Source: Isohypsibius dastychi
Lineage: Eukaryota; Tardigrada; Eutardigrada; Parachela; Isohypsibiidae
Reading direction: 5' to 3'
DNA: 42,194 nucleotides
NCBI GenBank assembly: GCA_034696485.1
Contig: JAQIWT010000061.1
Location: 1 to 42,194, forward strand
Shown in pieces: positions 32,124 to 42,194 of this stretch. Made by a program: the position numbers and the translations under genes. Below the pieces are notes generated by a model, which searched no databases, had not been told where the DNA came from, and saw only the letters and a list, made by a program, of their open reading frames with translations. Within the stretch, counting starts at the first letter, position 1. Every line of letters begins with the position of its first letter.

Positions 32124-32812
32124 GTTCCCATCTTGTTGTTTTATTGGACTTGGATAACGCCGGTCGTTCTTTCTCTTCCGTCATGTTACATGTTCTTTTT
32201 GTTTGATCTTGTTGCGAATTTGTATGTTCACCATTGCATTGTATTCTTTCTTCTTCACCGTGATTCGAGAACATGTTCATCTTCCTATCCTTCCCACTTT
32301 CTTGTTATTTTCAAGTTCATATCTTGTTTTCTTGTCGGTGACATAGAAAAGTTAAAATTTCTCGAACTTTTGGTCGGTCTCACTTGTCAGTCAACTTTTG
32401 GACTTTGGTCAAACTTGCATAGAACTGGTGTGGTGGCATATGATACGGGAGTTTGGGGCTTAGCTAACGGTTTGGAAGGGGTGGAGGTAGGACTCCCAAA
32501 TATCAGAGGTTTCAGACGCTACTGGTTTACGAAAGCACTAGCGGTCAATCTGGGATTGTTGACGTTAATTGTTCGTATGATATCTTGCCTCTTTCCTGAA
32601 TTGAAAATGCTTGTCTCCAGATTATTCTCTCTGATCAACTGACTGAGGATCTTCTGCGTTTTCCGTACTCGTCTGTTAGGAAATTACGTGGCAGATTGTC
32701 AAGGAGGAATATATATTTGCATCTCTGGGAAAAGGAATGTGTTCATAAAGGAATATAACTACATCTCGTCGACGTTCTTTCTTGTCCGAAGAAGAACTGA
32801 AGGATTGTCAAC
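32124..32812. other. Region between ETS gene and ERGIC2, with a hydrophobic open frame
   Basis: Mostly T-rich sequence following the ETS stop codon. One plus-strand open frame runs from ATG 32190 to stop 32642. Nothing else is recognised. Confidence 0.4.
32190..32642 (+). CDS. Doubtful hydrophobic open frame, 150 codons
   Basis: An uninterrupted ATG frame between the ETS gene and ERGIC2. The first half is rich in Phe, Leu and Cys as expected for T-rich noncoding DNA. The second half (FLELLVGLTCQSTFGLW; GFRRYWFTKALAVNLGLL) looks more protein-like, with a basic residue before a hydrophobic helix. I do not recognise a family. It may be the 3' untranslated region of the ETS gene, a separate small membrane protein, or a chance frame. 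Confidence 0.15.
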   Translation: MFFLFDLVANLYVHHCIVFFLLHRDSRTCSSSYPSHFLVIFKFISCFLVGDIEKLKFLELLVGLTCQSTFGLWSNLHRTGVVAYDTGVWGLANGLEGVEVGLPNIRGFRRYWFTKALAVNLGLLTLIVRMISCLFPELKMLVSRLFSLIN

Positions 32813-35800
32813 ATGGGCTTGGATGAGGGTTTGAGGAGACGGAAAACAACGGAAGTGGAAGAGAGTGTGAAGAATGAAGCTTTTCAGAAGATTACATCTC
32901 TAGATGTCTTCGCAAAGGTATGTTAATCATTTGTCATGATATTTCTTGGGAGAAGTTACCAGTTTCGACAAACTGTGTATTAGGTCCCTTCGGATCTCAA
33001 GAAGTCAACAAGTTGTGGAGCATTGCGTGAGTTGCAGGCCGTTTCGAAGAATAATATCAACCGGAAATATGTCTGCTAATATGTTCTGCTTTTTATAGTG
33101 ACTATAATTTGCGCTACTTTGATGCTGTTGATGATCTTTGCTGAATACACCCATTATCGAATGCCCAATCTGGAATTTTCATATTCCGTCGATGATGACT
33201 TTAGTTCAAAGCTACCCTTATCCATAGACCTCACTGTCGCCATGCCATGCGAAGGTTAGCATTTCCCGACCATCAAAACACATTGTTTTTCTTCTTCCTC
33301 ATTCTCCTTATATTTTCATCTCATTTTGTTTTGGGAGAGGCTAATCGCACAACCTTTTCAACCCAAATACTATTCCTACAACCATTTGCACAACTATTTG
33401 TTATTCCCACAACCTTTTATTAATTATTTAATGTAATATTTCGAACAACCTTTTGTTAATGCCACAACCTTTTTTATAAATTTTGAAAATTCGAGCAGGA
33501 TAAAACTTGAATATCATTTTGTGCTTAGTTTTTTGCAGTGCTGTTTACGATAACAAATTAGTATTTCACAATACCACTTCGCAGAAAATTTGTTTGCGTT
33601 TCGCCAAAAACTACCATAAGAGCATGGATGACGGCAGTTACCGCGGGAATTCGCAGCGAAGACCGCTTTTCTTGTAACATTACGTTGTAAATTTGTTGTT
33701 TTTTTATCATAAAGAACACAGCAAAATACTGAACAGAAATAGAATCAAATCTTTTTTTCATCGCAGTCGAAACCCCTTGGACTTGGACTGCAGTCCGAAA
33801 TTCGCTGAACTGCAGCCCAGGAACTGCAGTTCGAATTTGACTGAACTGCCAGCATTCCATTCTTGAAAATAATTTTGTGGAATGTTAAAAACGACCTCCA
33901 GGCATTCAAAATCCTCAAGGATCAAAGGAGTCTAAGTTTTGAAAAAACCGTTAGATTATGTTGCAGACATGACCGGAGAAAGTTCGGAGAAAGGTTGTGG
34001 CATTAACAAAAGGTTGTTCGAAAAGGTAAATTAAAAAATTAATAAAAGGTTGTGGGAATAACAAATAGTTGTGCAAATGGTTGTGGGAATAGTATTTGGG
34101 TTGAAAAGGTTGTGCGATTAGCCTCTCCCTTTTGTTTTTATATAAAGTTTTTCTTTTGATTTGCAGCTATTGGAGCAGATATCGTCGATCTGGTCAATGA
34201 CAATATCGATATTGATGGCGGTCTACATGAAGAGTCGACATATTTCGAGCAGAATGACGCCGACGCTCAAGCATTCCATATTCATCGAAGTATGAATAAT
34301 TATGTGACGGAAGAATATCATGCCATTCATAAGTTGATTTGGACAACGGGCTATCGTACATCCCAATCCATTCCAACTGCCCGCAAACTCGTTCTTCATC
34401 CAACAAAAAATCCCGATGCTTGTCGATTTTATGGACTGGTTCATGTTAACAAAATGGCCGGCAATTTTCATGTCCTGGCTGGAAAGTAATGCACCTCATC
34501 TTATTCATTTTGAGTTATTCGCCAGATTTAATTCTAGTTTCATATTTTAGGGCACTTCATGGGGCGGATATTCATGCACATATTAGCTTGTTTTCAAGCG
34601 AGAGAGGTTAGTGTTGATATGTATTATGTAGTATGTACGGTATTATTTTTCTCTACAATGCATAGAATTTCACTGCCCGTTTCAGCGCAAAAAATTATAG
34701 GATAGTAATTTCGAAAATTTGTCTTTTCTTTCTAGACACGAATTTCTCACATCGTATTGATCGTCTGGCATTTGGCAGTTCCGATATTGCCATTGTCAAT
34801 CCTCTGGATGGAGAGCTGAAAATAACCGACAAACGTAAATGATGACTGTGCTTGGTTTCCTTCATGAAATTCTGATATCTGGTTCCATTTGCAGATTCTG
34901 TCAGCTATCAGTATAACTTGAAAGGTAACTGAACCGTAAATTCACCAGGTATTTCTAAAGGTAAACTAAAAGGTTTTTTGTGTCACGTTGATAATATTCA
35001 CCGTTTTTCAGAACATTCTGCTTTCATGCCGAGCAGATATTCATAATTTTATTTATTTTTGTAGTGGTTCCGACGTTGGTGCAAACGCGAGCAGCTTCAG
35101 CCATGACTTATCAATATGGTGTCCAGTCGATGGTAAGGATTAGTAATTGTTCTTACATAGTGCAGCCGACCCATTTTTTAATGAAAATGAAATAACGTAG
35201 CATTGCTTAATCGGACATTCAAGCAAGCTAGGTTTACCATGGATCCGACAAGTGTTTTCGATTGAATTCCCTGTTGTTTTCTTTTTGTCGACTGAATCTT
35301 GGCTGATTAACCATGTTGAAAATGTGGAGTAAACTTTAATTTGATATTAAATTTCGGTTAGCGAAAGGGTATTCAGTCAAGATGTAAAAATTCAGTTTTT
35401 GGAAGCGGGAGCAGAACCAACAAAGCGATATGCTCTTTTTCGGCCGTTTTCATTACCATAGCTTCGGCAGATACCGTAGCACTTATAACAGGCTTTATAT
35501 ATAACTAAAGATTTTTCTATTTGAAGCACGAAGACGTTGTTCCCTTTTTTGAAAGTCAACTTTATGATGTTTTCGTTTTAGGAGCGCGTGTTGAATCACT
35601 CGAGTGGAGCGCATGGAACACCGGGAATCTTCATCAAAGTATTGCTTGTCATTGTTGCTTGATTTTACTGGTCTGATTAGAACATCCTGTTTTTATTTAT
35701 ATAGTACGACATAAATCCATTGAAGATCAGTGTAATTGAATCTCCCGTTCCTGTTCTTCATTTCCTTGTGCGAGTTTGCGGCGTTATCGGTGGGATATTC

Positions 35801-35977
35801 GCCACAACTGGAATACTCAGCTCATTGATCAATTATCTCTTTCACAAACTTCTCGGTCGCTCTGTCGAATCGAAAATCCCACTCTACCGGCAAGATTCAA
35901 AGTTGGCTTCTACTCCATCTCCCAGTGCCAATTTATTACCAGATAACGCTCTTTTTCAACATATATCTTCTCAATAG
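32813..35977 (+). CDS. ERGIC2: ERGIC2 / Erv41-type ER-Golgi cargo receptor
   Basis: Two-pass membrane protein that cycles between ER and Golgi with ERGIC3/Erv46 and takes part in cargo sorting and retrieval. Exons 32813-32917, 32984-33026, 33099-33254, 34167-34485, 34551-34606, 34736-34834, 34895-34924, 35065-35132, 35582-35638 and 35705-35977 join in phase to 401 residues (human 377). The cytosolic N-terminus leads to TM1 (VTIICATLMLLMIFAEY). The lumenal domain holds DFSSKLPLSIDLTVAMPC, KMAGNFHVLAGKA, NFSHRIDRLAFG and NPLDGE. TM2 is LVRVCGVIGGIFATTGI. Intron 3 (33255-34166) is enlarged by an inverted-repeat transposon. The gene ends 68 nt from the stop codon of convergent ZFPL1. The ATG gives an N-terminus that aligns with the family LDxFxKVP start region. 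Confidence 0.94.
33324..33332. repeat. Target-site duplication, left copy
   Basis: TTTTGTTTT directly before the left terminal repeat; the same nine bases follow the right terminal repeat at 34130-34138. Confidence 0.85.
33333..33472 (+). repeat. Left terminal inverted repeat of the intronic transposon
   Basis: 140 nt, the reverse complement of 33990-34129 apart from a few mismatches. The only difference seen in the outer 95 nt is T versus C in the ATTCCTACAACC segment. Confidence 0.85.
33990..34129 (-). repeat. Right terminal inverted repeat of the intronic transposon
   Basis: 140 nt, matching the left repeat in inverted orientation and ending in GCCTCTCCC. The matching target duplication follows at 34130-34138. 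Confidence 0.85.
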
Positions 35978-36045
35978 CAATGTCCCACTCTACGCATGAA
36001 AAACTGATTATTAAAAGCAGATATAAAATAACTTGAATATTTCAT

Positions 36046-37458
36046 TCAATTCAATGACTGAGAGTCGTGATGAAGCGGGTCGACGGCAAGTTTCATATTC
36101 TGCTCCAATTCAGCATCGCTATATGCAGATGAGCGATTGACGCTGGTCATGAAGACGCCGAATGTGAGAAGAAGAACAAGTATGATGAGACAAGTAATGA
36201 AAAGACGACGCATTCCTGCTCTAGTATCATTCGCAGATGGACGTGGAATGTAGGCTCTGGAAAAGATAATGAATATCATCTGGCGAGAATATGCGAAATA
36301 AAAAAAAATCAAATTTCGAGCCAAATTCAAAATTTCCCGAATTCAACAACCAGCAAACGAAATACACACATAATTAGATCGCATAGAGCCTCGGCTAGAA
36401 AATGTAGAAACTGACCTGAGTAATCGCTGAAACCATTCGCCAAGTGGTTTGCGCTTATATTTCACGTCACTGTGATCGGAATCCAATAACGAGTGCGTTT
36501 CTGGGAATAAACGATCCCTTGAACCATTTCCGGTCAACGTGTTATCACCAAGCCCGTCAGTGGTACGACGAACTGGTTCATCTATAAAGAAAATGTTGAT
36601 GGGATGCAATAGTAAGCTTTTCAAGATCACGAACAGACTTACATGTATCTTTCACATCTCTCGATTCGTCGAAAGAAATTTTCGTCTCACGAATTGACGG
36701 CTTGCTTTTCGGAGCATCCGATTGTTCTGTTACATGAAATGTCGCACTGACTGATCCATCTTCTCCAACCTACAAATCTTCGCCTTTTATAAACAAGTGA
36801 CAAGAGGATAAAATGGCAAATATACGGTCAGTCCCAGTCCCAATTTTCCCCAGCTGGTTGTCTCCAATTGCTTCCTCAATGCATCCGCTACTGGTGTTGC
36901 CACGTTATGTTTGGGGAATACTCCCTGTTGACATTGTGGACATTTGTATCCAGCAGGGGCTGTATTCTCTGGCATCTGTAGTGCATGTCTAAAAACACGA
37001 AAGATTGCATGAACACCTGATATCTTCCAAGTTTTCCAATTTTATCCACCTGTTCAAGCAAGACCAATGAAAGAGATCTGTAAAATATGAGGTTAAATGA
37101 GACTGCATTAGAGTAAATGAAACATCTCACGGTAGCAAACCAGACGAGCCTGAAAAGGAAGAGCGTGATCTCATACGTTTGTCTGAAATTCAAATAAATC
37201 TTACACATTCTCCTTCGACGAAAGGACGGGAACAGAGCGAGCAGTTTGGATCGTAGTCACTGTCCTCCAGCCAGTTGAGGTATGATTTGATTACACACTG
37301 AAATATGCCATTCCGTGAGCAATTAGTTCTTAGAAGGATTCTCCAATATAACTTACATTGGGATGTTGATGTACGAGACATTCTTCGCAAACATTGACGT
37401 GATGCTCGAAGCAGAACAAGTTGGTCATCCGCTTTCTTGGACATTTGCATAGCCCCAT
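36046..37458 (-). CDS. ZFPL1: ZFPL1, cis-Golgi zinc-finger membrane protein
   Basis: Integral cis-Golgi protein that binds GM130 and helps keep cis-Golgi structure. Exons in transcript order are 37357-37458, 37205-37297, 37131-37149 (19 nt), 37050-37077 (28 nt), 36826-36988, 36643-36769, 36416-36581 and 36046-36256 on the minus strand. Phases close into 302 residues (human 310). The N-terminus [19 protein letters not shown] and the following cysteines form the B-box-like finger; [28 protein letters not shown] and [12 protein letters not shown] form the RING-like finger. All zinc-binding residues expected from the family appear present. The conserved juxtamembrane [17 protein letters not shown] precedes one C-terminal TM ([20 protein letters not shown]) and a short lumenal tail. 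The gene is tail to tail with ERGIC2. Confidence 0.95.
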
Positions 37459-38540
37459 TGTAGAATAAACCGTTCACCCAGATCAAAAGTACTTGGACAC
37501 TTTTAACGAAGAAATAGAATCAGAATTCCGAATCAAGTAATCAGCAATTGTTTTTGAATTCTCCAGACTGCCATCATGCCATGCCATGCCACGAATAACG
37601 AGGGGGGGGGGGTGGTCAGTCAATGGGTTACGGGTAAGGTAAGGTAGAAGTAAAGTAGTAAACATAAACAAGCAGCTTTTGTTTTCGTTTTGCAATTGCA
37701 AAACGAAAACAAAAGCTGCTTGCAAGCAAGCAGCCTATAAATTTTTTACGAAAAAGCCAGTTTGGGTTCGTTTTACAGTCGTCTGAATATCCTTCACTTG
37801 AATATCTGATGGAAGTAGATGGAAAATTGCAGACGGTGAGAGTGCAAAGCCGAAAGGGTGGATGGATGGCTGGCGGTAAGGTGAGAACATACAATATTTT
37901 TGTTTTAACTGTTGTCGTGTTTGCCGTGTCTTTTCTGGTGCTGGTGCTGAACGAGTGATCAAAGGTATTCTGAATAGATTCGAAGACACATCTTGGGAAA
38001 TTGAATGAACGGAGGGAGGCGTCTGGAAAGGAGAGCGCGGAGGTGATCTCAATCGATGGATCGATCTATGGATTGGCTGCGTCTTTCGTTTCGGCTATGT
38101 TGATGTGCTGGTGTTATTCCGCAGAATGGAGGTTGCACGTGGAAGGATATGAGAGTGCATCTCGAAACTGCTCAGGTACTTACTTACTCTACGTACGTAT
38201 GATATGAGTTGTGCGGTTCGATGAAGAGTTGAAAACCGGTTTCTCTCTGTCTCTTCCTTCCTACTCTCTTTCCTTTTCACTCCTTTCGCTTCACAACACC
38301 ATCGCCGACCTGACCGACTCACTAACACTGGCGACGTTTTAGATTCAACTATTTTTTTTCAGGTCGTCATTGTTTTTCTGCTGCAGACCAACCACTCTTG
38401 ATCTATCAGGCAGATGGAAAGTTGCGTGGCGCTGATGTGATCTGGAGGTCTGAAAGGTCTGAGACTGCTTCTGTGGATGTTTGATGACCTTGGAAAGAAG
38501 ACGGCGGATTTGGGAAGACGAAAGTTGTTTGTTATAAAGC
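37459..38540. other. Divergent intergenic region between ZFPL1 and TMEM179-like gene
   Basis: The 1.08 kb between the start codons of two divergent genes. It carries a 54-bp perfect palindrome, a run of about ten G residues near 37602-37611 and pyrimidine-rich tracts. The open frames here (for example 38001-38207) have no recognisable domain. Confidence 0.45.
37669..37722. repeat. 54-bp perfect palindrome without spacer
   Basis: The left arm CAAGCAGCTTTTGTTTTCGT plus TTTGCAA (37669-37695) is the exact reverse complement of 37696-37722, with the centre GCAA/TTGC. It lies about 210 bp upstream of the ZFPL1 start codon. The cause is unknown: it may be a fold-back repeat, a small inverted duplication or an assembly artefact. 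Confidence 0.9.
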
Positions 38541-39868
38541 ATGGAGCGGTCTACGACGTTGTTGGCAGTTACTCTGGCCTTGTACTTGATTGTCATCGTA
38601 TTGGGATTTCTTCAGGCCGTTGGTCTTGGTCTTGCCACGGTGAGTGAGAATGACCTACTGGATACTTGGTGAACAGCGAAGGAATTCTAGTGATATGTAT
38701 TTGGTTTTGTGAAATTGGCTTTTCCGTTCATGGTCACTATTTTCAGCAACGAATGAATGGATGCCCCCTGTTCAGTGAGATGACCAACTTTGGACCGGTT
38801 TTTGGTAGCAATCAGCACTGCAATTATGTTATATACATGCCGGTCATTGTCTCCATCGTCTTCGCATTCATAATGGTATGGTGTTTTGGGGGATTATAAT
38901 CTTCTCTGGTTTACATTGTTGTTCTTTGCAGTTTGTGTATCATGCTTATGCACTTGTCCAGGCCATCCGTTTACCCAACATTGTGTATGTACATTTAACA
39001 TATGGTCTGAATAATTTAATTTCATGGAATGCCCTTGTTGTTAGCAGGCCGGCGAATTCGGTGTCACCTTGGGTTGGCACTTCGATTGTCGCTTTGTTTT
39101 TGACGCTAATTGGAGCTGGATTAATGACCGGAGGACTATATTGGTTCTGCTTGTCAAATCGTTATCTTCTTGCGCAGTTCTTTGGAATACAAACAAGGTA
39201 GATGAGTTCTTCTTATCCCTCTTGAATTTAGTGCCAGGTTTAAAGATGCGGCTGTTACGGATTTACGGATAGCAGATTCATTGCGGAACTAGAAATTTTC
39301 CCAGGTGTATCCAGAAAGTTTGAAATAACAGTTTTGGCTCAGTTTTGATTTTGTTTGGTTTTGAAGAAGGTCGCTGTTTGTAGGACCGTATGACAGTATT
39401 CTGTTGAGTGCTTCTAAGGTGTAGAACAGAGAATTTTTGTTTAGTAGCCGTCGCCAAGTTTCAGAAATAATATGAATTTTGATGTCTTTCTTACAGATGC
39501 ATTGGAGGAGAAGCGACGGCGTTATTGTTTCGAGGATATGATCCATATTATGAGTTGAGGATGAGCGAGGTGAGAGAATCTCATCATCAATACTTTATTC
39601 CAATGTAGACATGATTTGTTTCTAACAGGCAAGTTATTGGCTGGCTGTCATCTTCTGGTTAGCCATCGTCATCCTGACCATTCTTCGATTGTCTCTTATA
39701 CGAAAAGAGAGCGGCACTACGGGCAGAAACCCATTTTCCGGTGTGACACTCTTACCAGGAAAAGGGAAAAAGTCCGGTGGGAAGCATGTCCTGACATCTT
39801 CAACTACATCTTATGAGCAAGCTGGAACATTGGAGACTAAGATTAGACCTCTTGAGACTGCAGCATAA
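38541..39868 (+). CDS. Four-pass membrane protein, TMEM179-like
   Basis: Predicted membrane protein without assigned function. Exons 38541-38639, 38747-38875, 38932-38984, 39048-39197, 39497-39569 and 39629-39868 join in phase to 247 residues. TM1 is LLAVTLALYLIVIVLGFL. A short loop with GCPLFSEMTNFGPVFG resembles the GRCPLYG segment of TMEM179 proteins. TM2 is VIYMPVIVSIVFAFIMFVYH, TM3 is TSIVALFLTLIGAGLMTGGL and TM4 is YWLAVIFWLAIVILTILRL. The C-terminal tail is basic, Gly/Ser-rich and probably cytosolic. Overall topology and length fit the TMEM179 family, but the similarity is modest, so a distant tetraspan family remains possible. The ATG at 38541 is the first in frame and directly precedes TM1. 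Confidence 0.7.
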
Positions 39869-40370
39869 GCATAATACTCTTATAACTTTGACCCTGTGGT
39901 TTGCCCGCATTTCCCGGTTTTCAGAAATTTGATTTCTTGTTTGACTCTTTAAATCCCCCACTGTACTGTATTGTCTTCTTCCGCACATGCTGCTAATTTG
40001 TCATGTTGCTTGCATCTCGAGTGTTGTGTTTTGTTTTGATATGCCGGATGATTTCTTGTGGATGTTCTACGTCAGAATATTCTTTTCTGTTTTTAATGGA
40101 AGTCTGGCTCTGAACAACAAGATCAGCATCGAATGTTCAAGATGTCTCTTTCCAAATTTTAGCAAATACCATGCTTTTTACTCTCGGTGACCTTTCTGGA
40201 AAAAATGTAACCGTTAAAGCATTCAAGGAACCACCCAGTTTATTCAAAATCTTTTTCTGAGAAACTAACATCTAAAACAATTTGCTGCACTGCAGCTTGA
40301 GCTTAAAATAATCAACTCAGTCGATGGATCGAAAGTAAAATCAGATGTCCAACAAATGCGACACTGATCA
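39869..40370. other. Convergent 3' region
   Basis: Lies between the stop codons of the TMEM179-like gene and the minus-strand coiled-coil gene. No exon is visible. It contains one TGACCTTT word near 40188. Confidence 0.4.
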
Positions 40371-42063
40371 CTATTTCTCCATCAGGTCAGAAAGAAATTT
40401 GTTATATCGCTCTGAAATGTCCATAATTTTCTCATCACGTTCTGAAGGTGAATCTCGAGACTGTTCTTCCAAAGAGCAGGATGGGTCATTCTTACAATCA
40501 TCCATCAGAATTGACGGTGAGGAATTACTGCAATCAGTATCCATTATTAAAGACGGGTGTTAAATATTGCAAAACTCACGGTGAATCGAGAAGGGAATCT
40601 TTTCGGCTGGCATAAAACATTTCCATTTTCTTCAGCTCAAAGTTTAAGCGTTCTTGATGAGCACGTTGAATAATTTCTAAAGCAGACTTTGTTGCTCGCG
40701 CTTCATCCTCCAGTTCTTGATCCATCTTTCTTTTCAATTCCTCCATTTCATTATCATGGCGAATTCTCATTTCGGCAATTTGCTTTCTTGCCATGCGAAG
40801 CTCACTAGCTAGACTTTCATTCTGCTTCAAACTATCCAGATCTGTGGCCAATTTCCGAATTATGTCCGACTTGTCCTCATGCCTCTTCTCATAGCTTTGC
40901 AGTTTGTTTTGAAGGGTGTTGATTTCAGCATGAAGTGCATCATTTGTTAAATGACATTCGGAATGGTCACTTTGCTCCTTCAGTTCGACAATCTCATTTT
41001 CCAAAGCTGACCTTTCTTGACTCAAATGGCGGATTTCTTTCAACGAATTCAGGAATTTCGTGGCCAGCTGGTTGAGAGTGGCGTCACTTTTTGAAATTTG
41101 GCATTCTTCGAGAGGGCAGGCCAGGTTGGTAATCTCCTTTTCATTCAACGCCAATAAAAGAAGCGCTTCCGTTTCTTTGAGGTTTTTGGTGTAATGCTCT
41201 AATTCCTTTCGGCTGGAATTCAAAAGGTCATTCCGACTGTTAACAATATCGTTGTAGGAAATGTTGACATCCAACAATTGCTTTTCCAAATCTTGAATTC
41301 GATTCGTTTGTTCTTTGCACTTTCCGTTAAGAAATTCTATTTGAGACGCCTAGAAATATGGAGACGTTTGCAGTTATTCAAAACTGATATTCATGGAATA
41401 ATTTACCTTTTCTGTTAAATTCTGCAGGCGTTTTTCGTATTTATGATTAAGATTGGTGCTCATCTCCAGATTGCTAATTAAGATGTTGCTATCTTTTCGG
41501 TTCTTTTCAAGTTGCTTTTGTGATAAGGCGATGACCTTTTCCTTTTCGGACACTTCTTTATCGACGGCCTTCTCGGCATCTTTCAGCTTTTGACTCAAAT
41601 CCCGTACAAGCTGCTCACGATCCAACAAGCGCTTCTCCAAATTAGTCACCATCATTTCATAATGCCGGACATCCAAACTGATTTGCGTGGATTGATCCAA
41701 TGAAGATGTTTCCAACGGAAGTGATTCCTGTGCGCCCTTTTTGTATTTAGGACTTTGAGAACGAACACGAGATCTGTGTTTGGCACGAGAAATGATGGTC
41801 CGGCTAATTGGCGGTGATCTTGGATGGTCAAACTTGTCGATGGCATTTCGAGGTGAACGAGTACGTTCTTGTTGTTTGGCACATGCCGATGCTATAGTTG
41901 ACGAAGTTGACTGGTTGGATTCTTTCTTATCCATTATTCGCTGAAGTTGCTTGAGGTCTTGAATATCTTTTGAGGAGAGGGCGGTGAAGACAAATCTCTG
42001 TGGTGGCTGGAGCGGCTTATTTGGTGGTACTTGCTTTACATTTGTCTCTTCTAGCTTTTCCAT
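40371..42063 (-). CDS. Coiled-coil protein of unknown family (5' end may be incomplete)
   Basis: Exons in transcript order are 41407-42063, 40580-41349 and 40371-40527 on the minus strand, joining in phase to 527 residues. The N-terminal 120 or so residues are basic, Ser/Pro-rich and probably disordered (ERTRSPRNAIDKF; SPPISRTIISRAKHRSR). From about residue 125 to 475 heptad-rich sequence dominates (VTNLEKRLLDREQLVRDL; MEELKRKMDQELEDEAR), predicting long coiled coils. The tail is acidic and ends KFLSDLMEK. This composition suits a cytoskeletal or centrosomal scaffold, but I cannot assign a family. ATG 42063 is the first in frame; a CAG acceptor-like site lies just upstream (ending about 42077), so an earlier exon may lie beyond the window. 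Confidence 0.72.
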
Positions 42064-42123
42064 CAAATAACCACCTGTAATGATAAACTCATTTTACACG
42101 TGTCATAACATTTCGTTGGCCAC

Positions 42124-42185
42124 TTTTCGTAGTGAGAGTTTTCGTAGTAGAGCTTTCGTCGCCATGAGGTTTCGTAGTCAAGAGC
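42124..42185. repeat. Short degenerate tandem repeat, four 15-16 bp units
   Basis: Consecutive units TTTTCGTAGTGAGAG, TTTTCGTAGTAGAGC, TTTCGTCGCCATGAGG and TTTCGTAGTCAAGAGC. It lies just upstream of the coiled-coil gene's apparent start and may continue beyond the window edge. Confidence 0.7.
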
Positions 42186-42194
42186 TCTGGTTGT

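Larger units (their letters stand above)
33333..34129. mobile_element. Non-autonomous inverted-repeat DNA transposon (MULE-like MITE)
   Basis: A 797-bp element in ERGIC2 intron 3. Left (33333-33472) and right (33990-34129) terminal inverted repeats are each 140 nt and nearly identical for the outer 95 nt, starting GGGAGAGGCTAATCGCACAA. A 9-bp TTTTGTTTT duplication flanks both ends. No transposase frame is present. Both repeats are built from variants of ACAACCTTTT. The interior contains short perfect palindromes GGACTGCAGTCC (33785-33796) and GAACTGCAGTTC (33821-33832). Long terminal repeats with a 9-bp duplication fit the Mutator superfamily best; hAT or P-type elements would give 8 bp. The strong repeat identity suggests a fairly recent insertion. 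Confidence 0.85.

Noticed and set aside
33558..33860. 100-codon minus-strand frame inside the ERGIC2 intron
   Set aside because: Falls within the non-autonomous transposon and encodes only the palindromic CTGCAG-rich interior; no transposase motifs.
42078..42194. Minus-strand ATG in the terminal repeat as start of the coiled-coil gene
   Set aside because: The frame from that ATG ends in a stop before the main exon and no convincing donor was seen, so the start at 42063 was preferred.

Overview
This window is nuclear DNA of a bilaterian invertebrate with a compact genome. Twelve multi-exon protein genes and one nuclear tRNA gene can be read, with moderate GC and GT-AG introns that are mostly 45-140 nt. 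Several gene families are animal-specific (MADD/Rab3-GEF, alpha-actinin, ETS factor with a PNT domain, neuropeptide-type GPCR, group XII PLA2). I cannot name the species. An ecdysozoan is plausible but is only an inference. Exon joins were worked out by hand from splice sites, reading phase and family similarity; no search or transcript was available.

Layout: SRP72 (246-1557, +); MADD/Rab3-GEF with 26 exons (2373-8584, +); an unrecognised four-exon gene (9009-10183, -) facing away from a PHYHD1-type dioxygenase (10489-11823, +); tRNA-Pro(AGG) (12235-12306, +); group XII phospholipase A2 (12814-13733, +); a gene-poor stretch; a rhodopsin-class neuropeptide GPCR with large introns (15665-21201, +); alpha-actinin with a pair of mutually exclusive exons (21923-27995, +); a secreted lipocalin (28754-29554, +); a PNT+ETS transcription factor (30190-32123, +); ERGIC2 (32813-35977, +), converging on ZFPL1 (36046-37458, -); a TMEM179-like four-pass membrane protein (38541-39868, +); and a coiled-coil protein at the right edge (40371-42063, -).

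The genes do not form an operon or one pathway. The only functional pairing is ERGIC2 and ZFPL1, both early-secretory (ER-Golgi/cis-Golgi) membrane proteins, arranged tail to tail 68 nt apart. The most interesting structural signals are the strictly mutually exclusive 86-nt exons at the actin-binding/rod junction of alpha-actinin, an SRP72 that lacks its central TPR region, a 797-bp non-autonomous inverted-repeat transposon with a 9-bp target duplication inside an ERGIC2 intron, a 54-bp spacerless perfect palindrome upstream of ZFPL1, a recurrent TGACCTTT motif close to many 3' splice sites, and a GPCR with a 7-nt microexon and a lost NPxxY tyrosine. I found no evidence of a CRISPR, phage, operon or other new multi-gene system.
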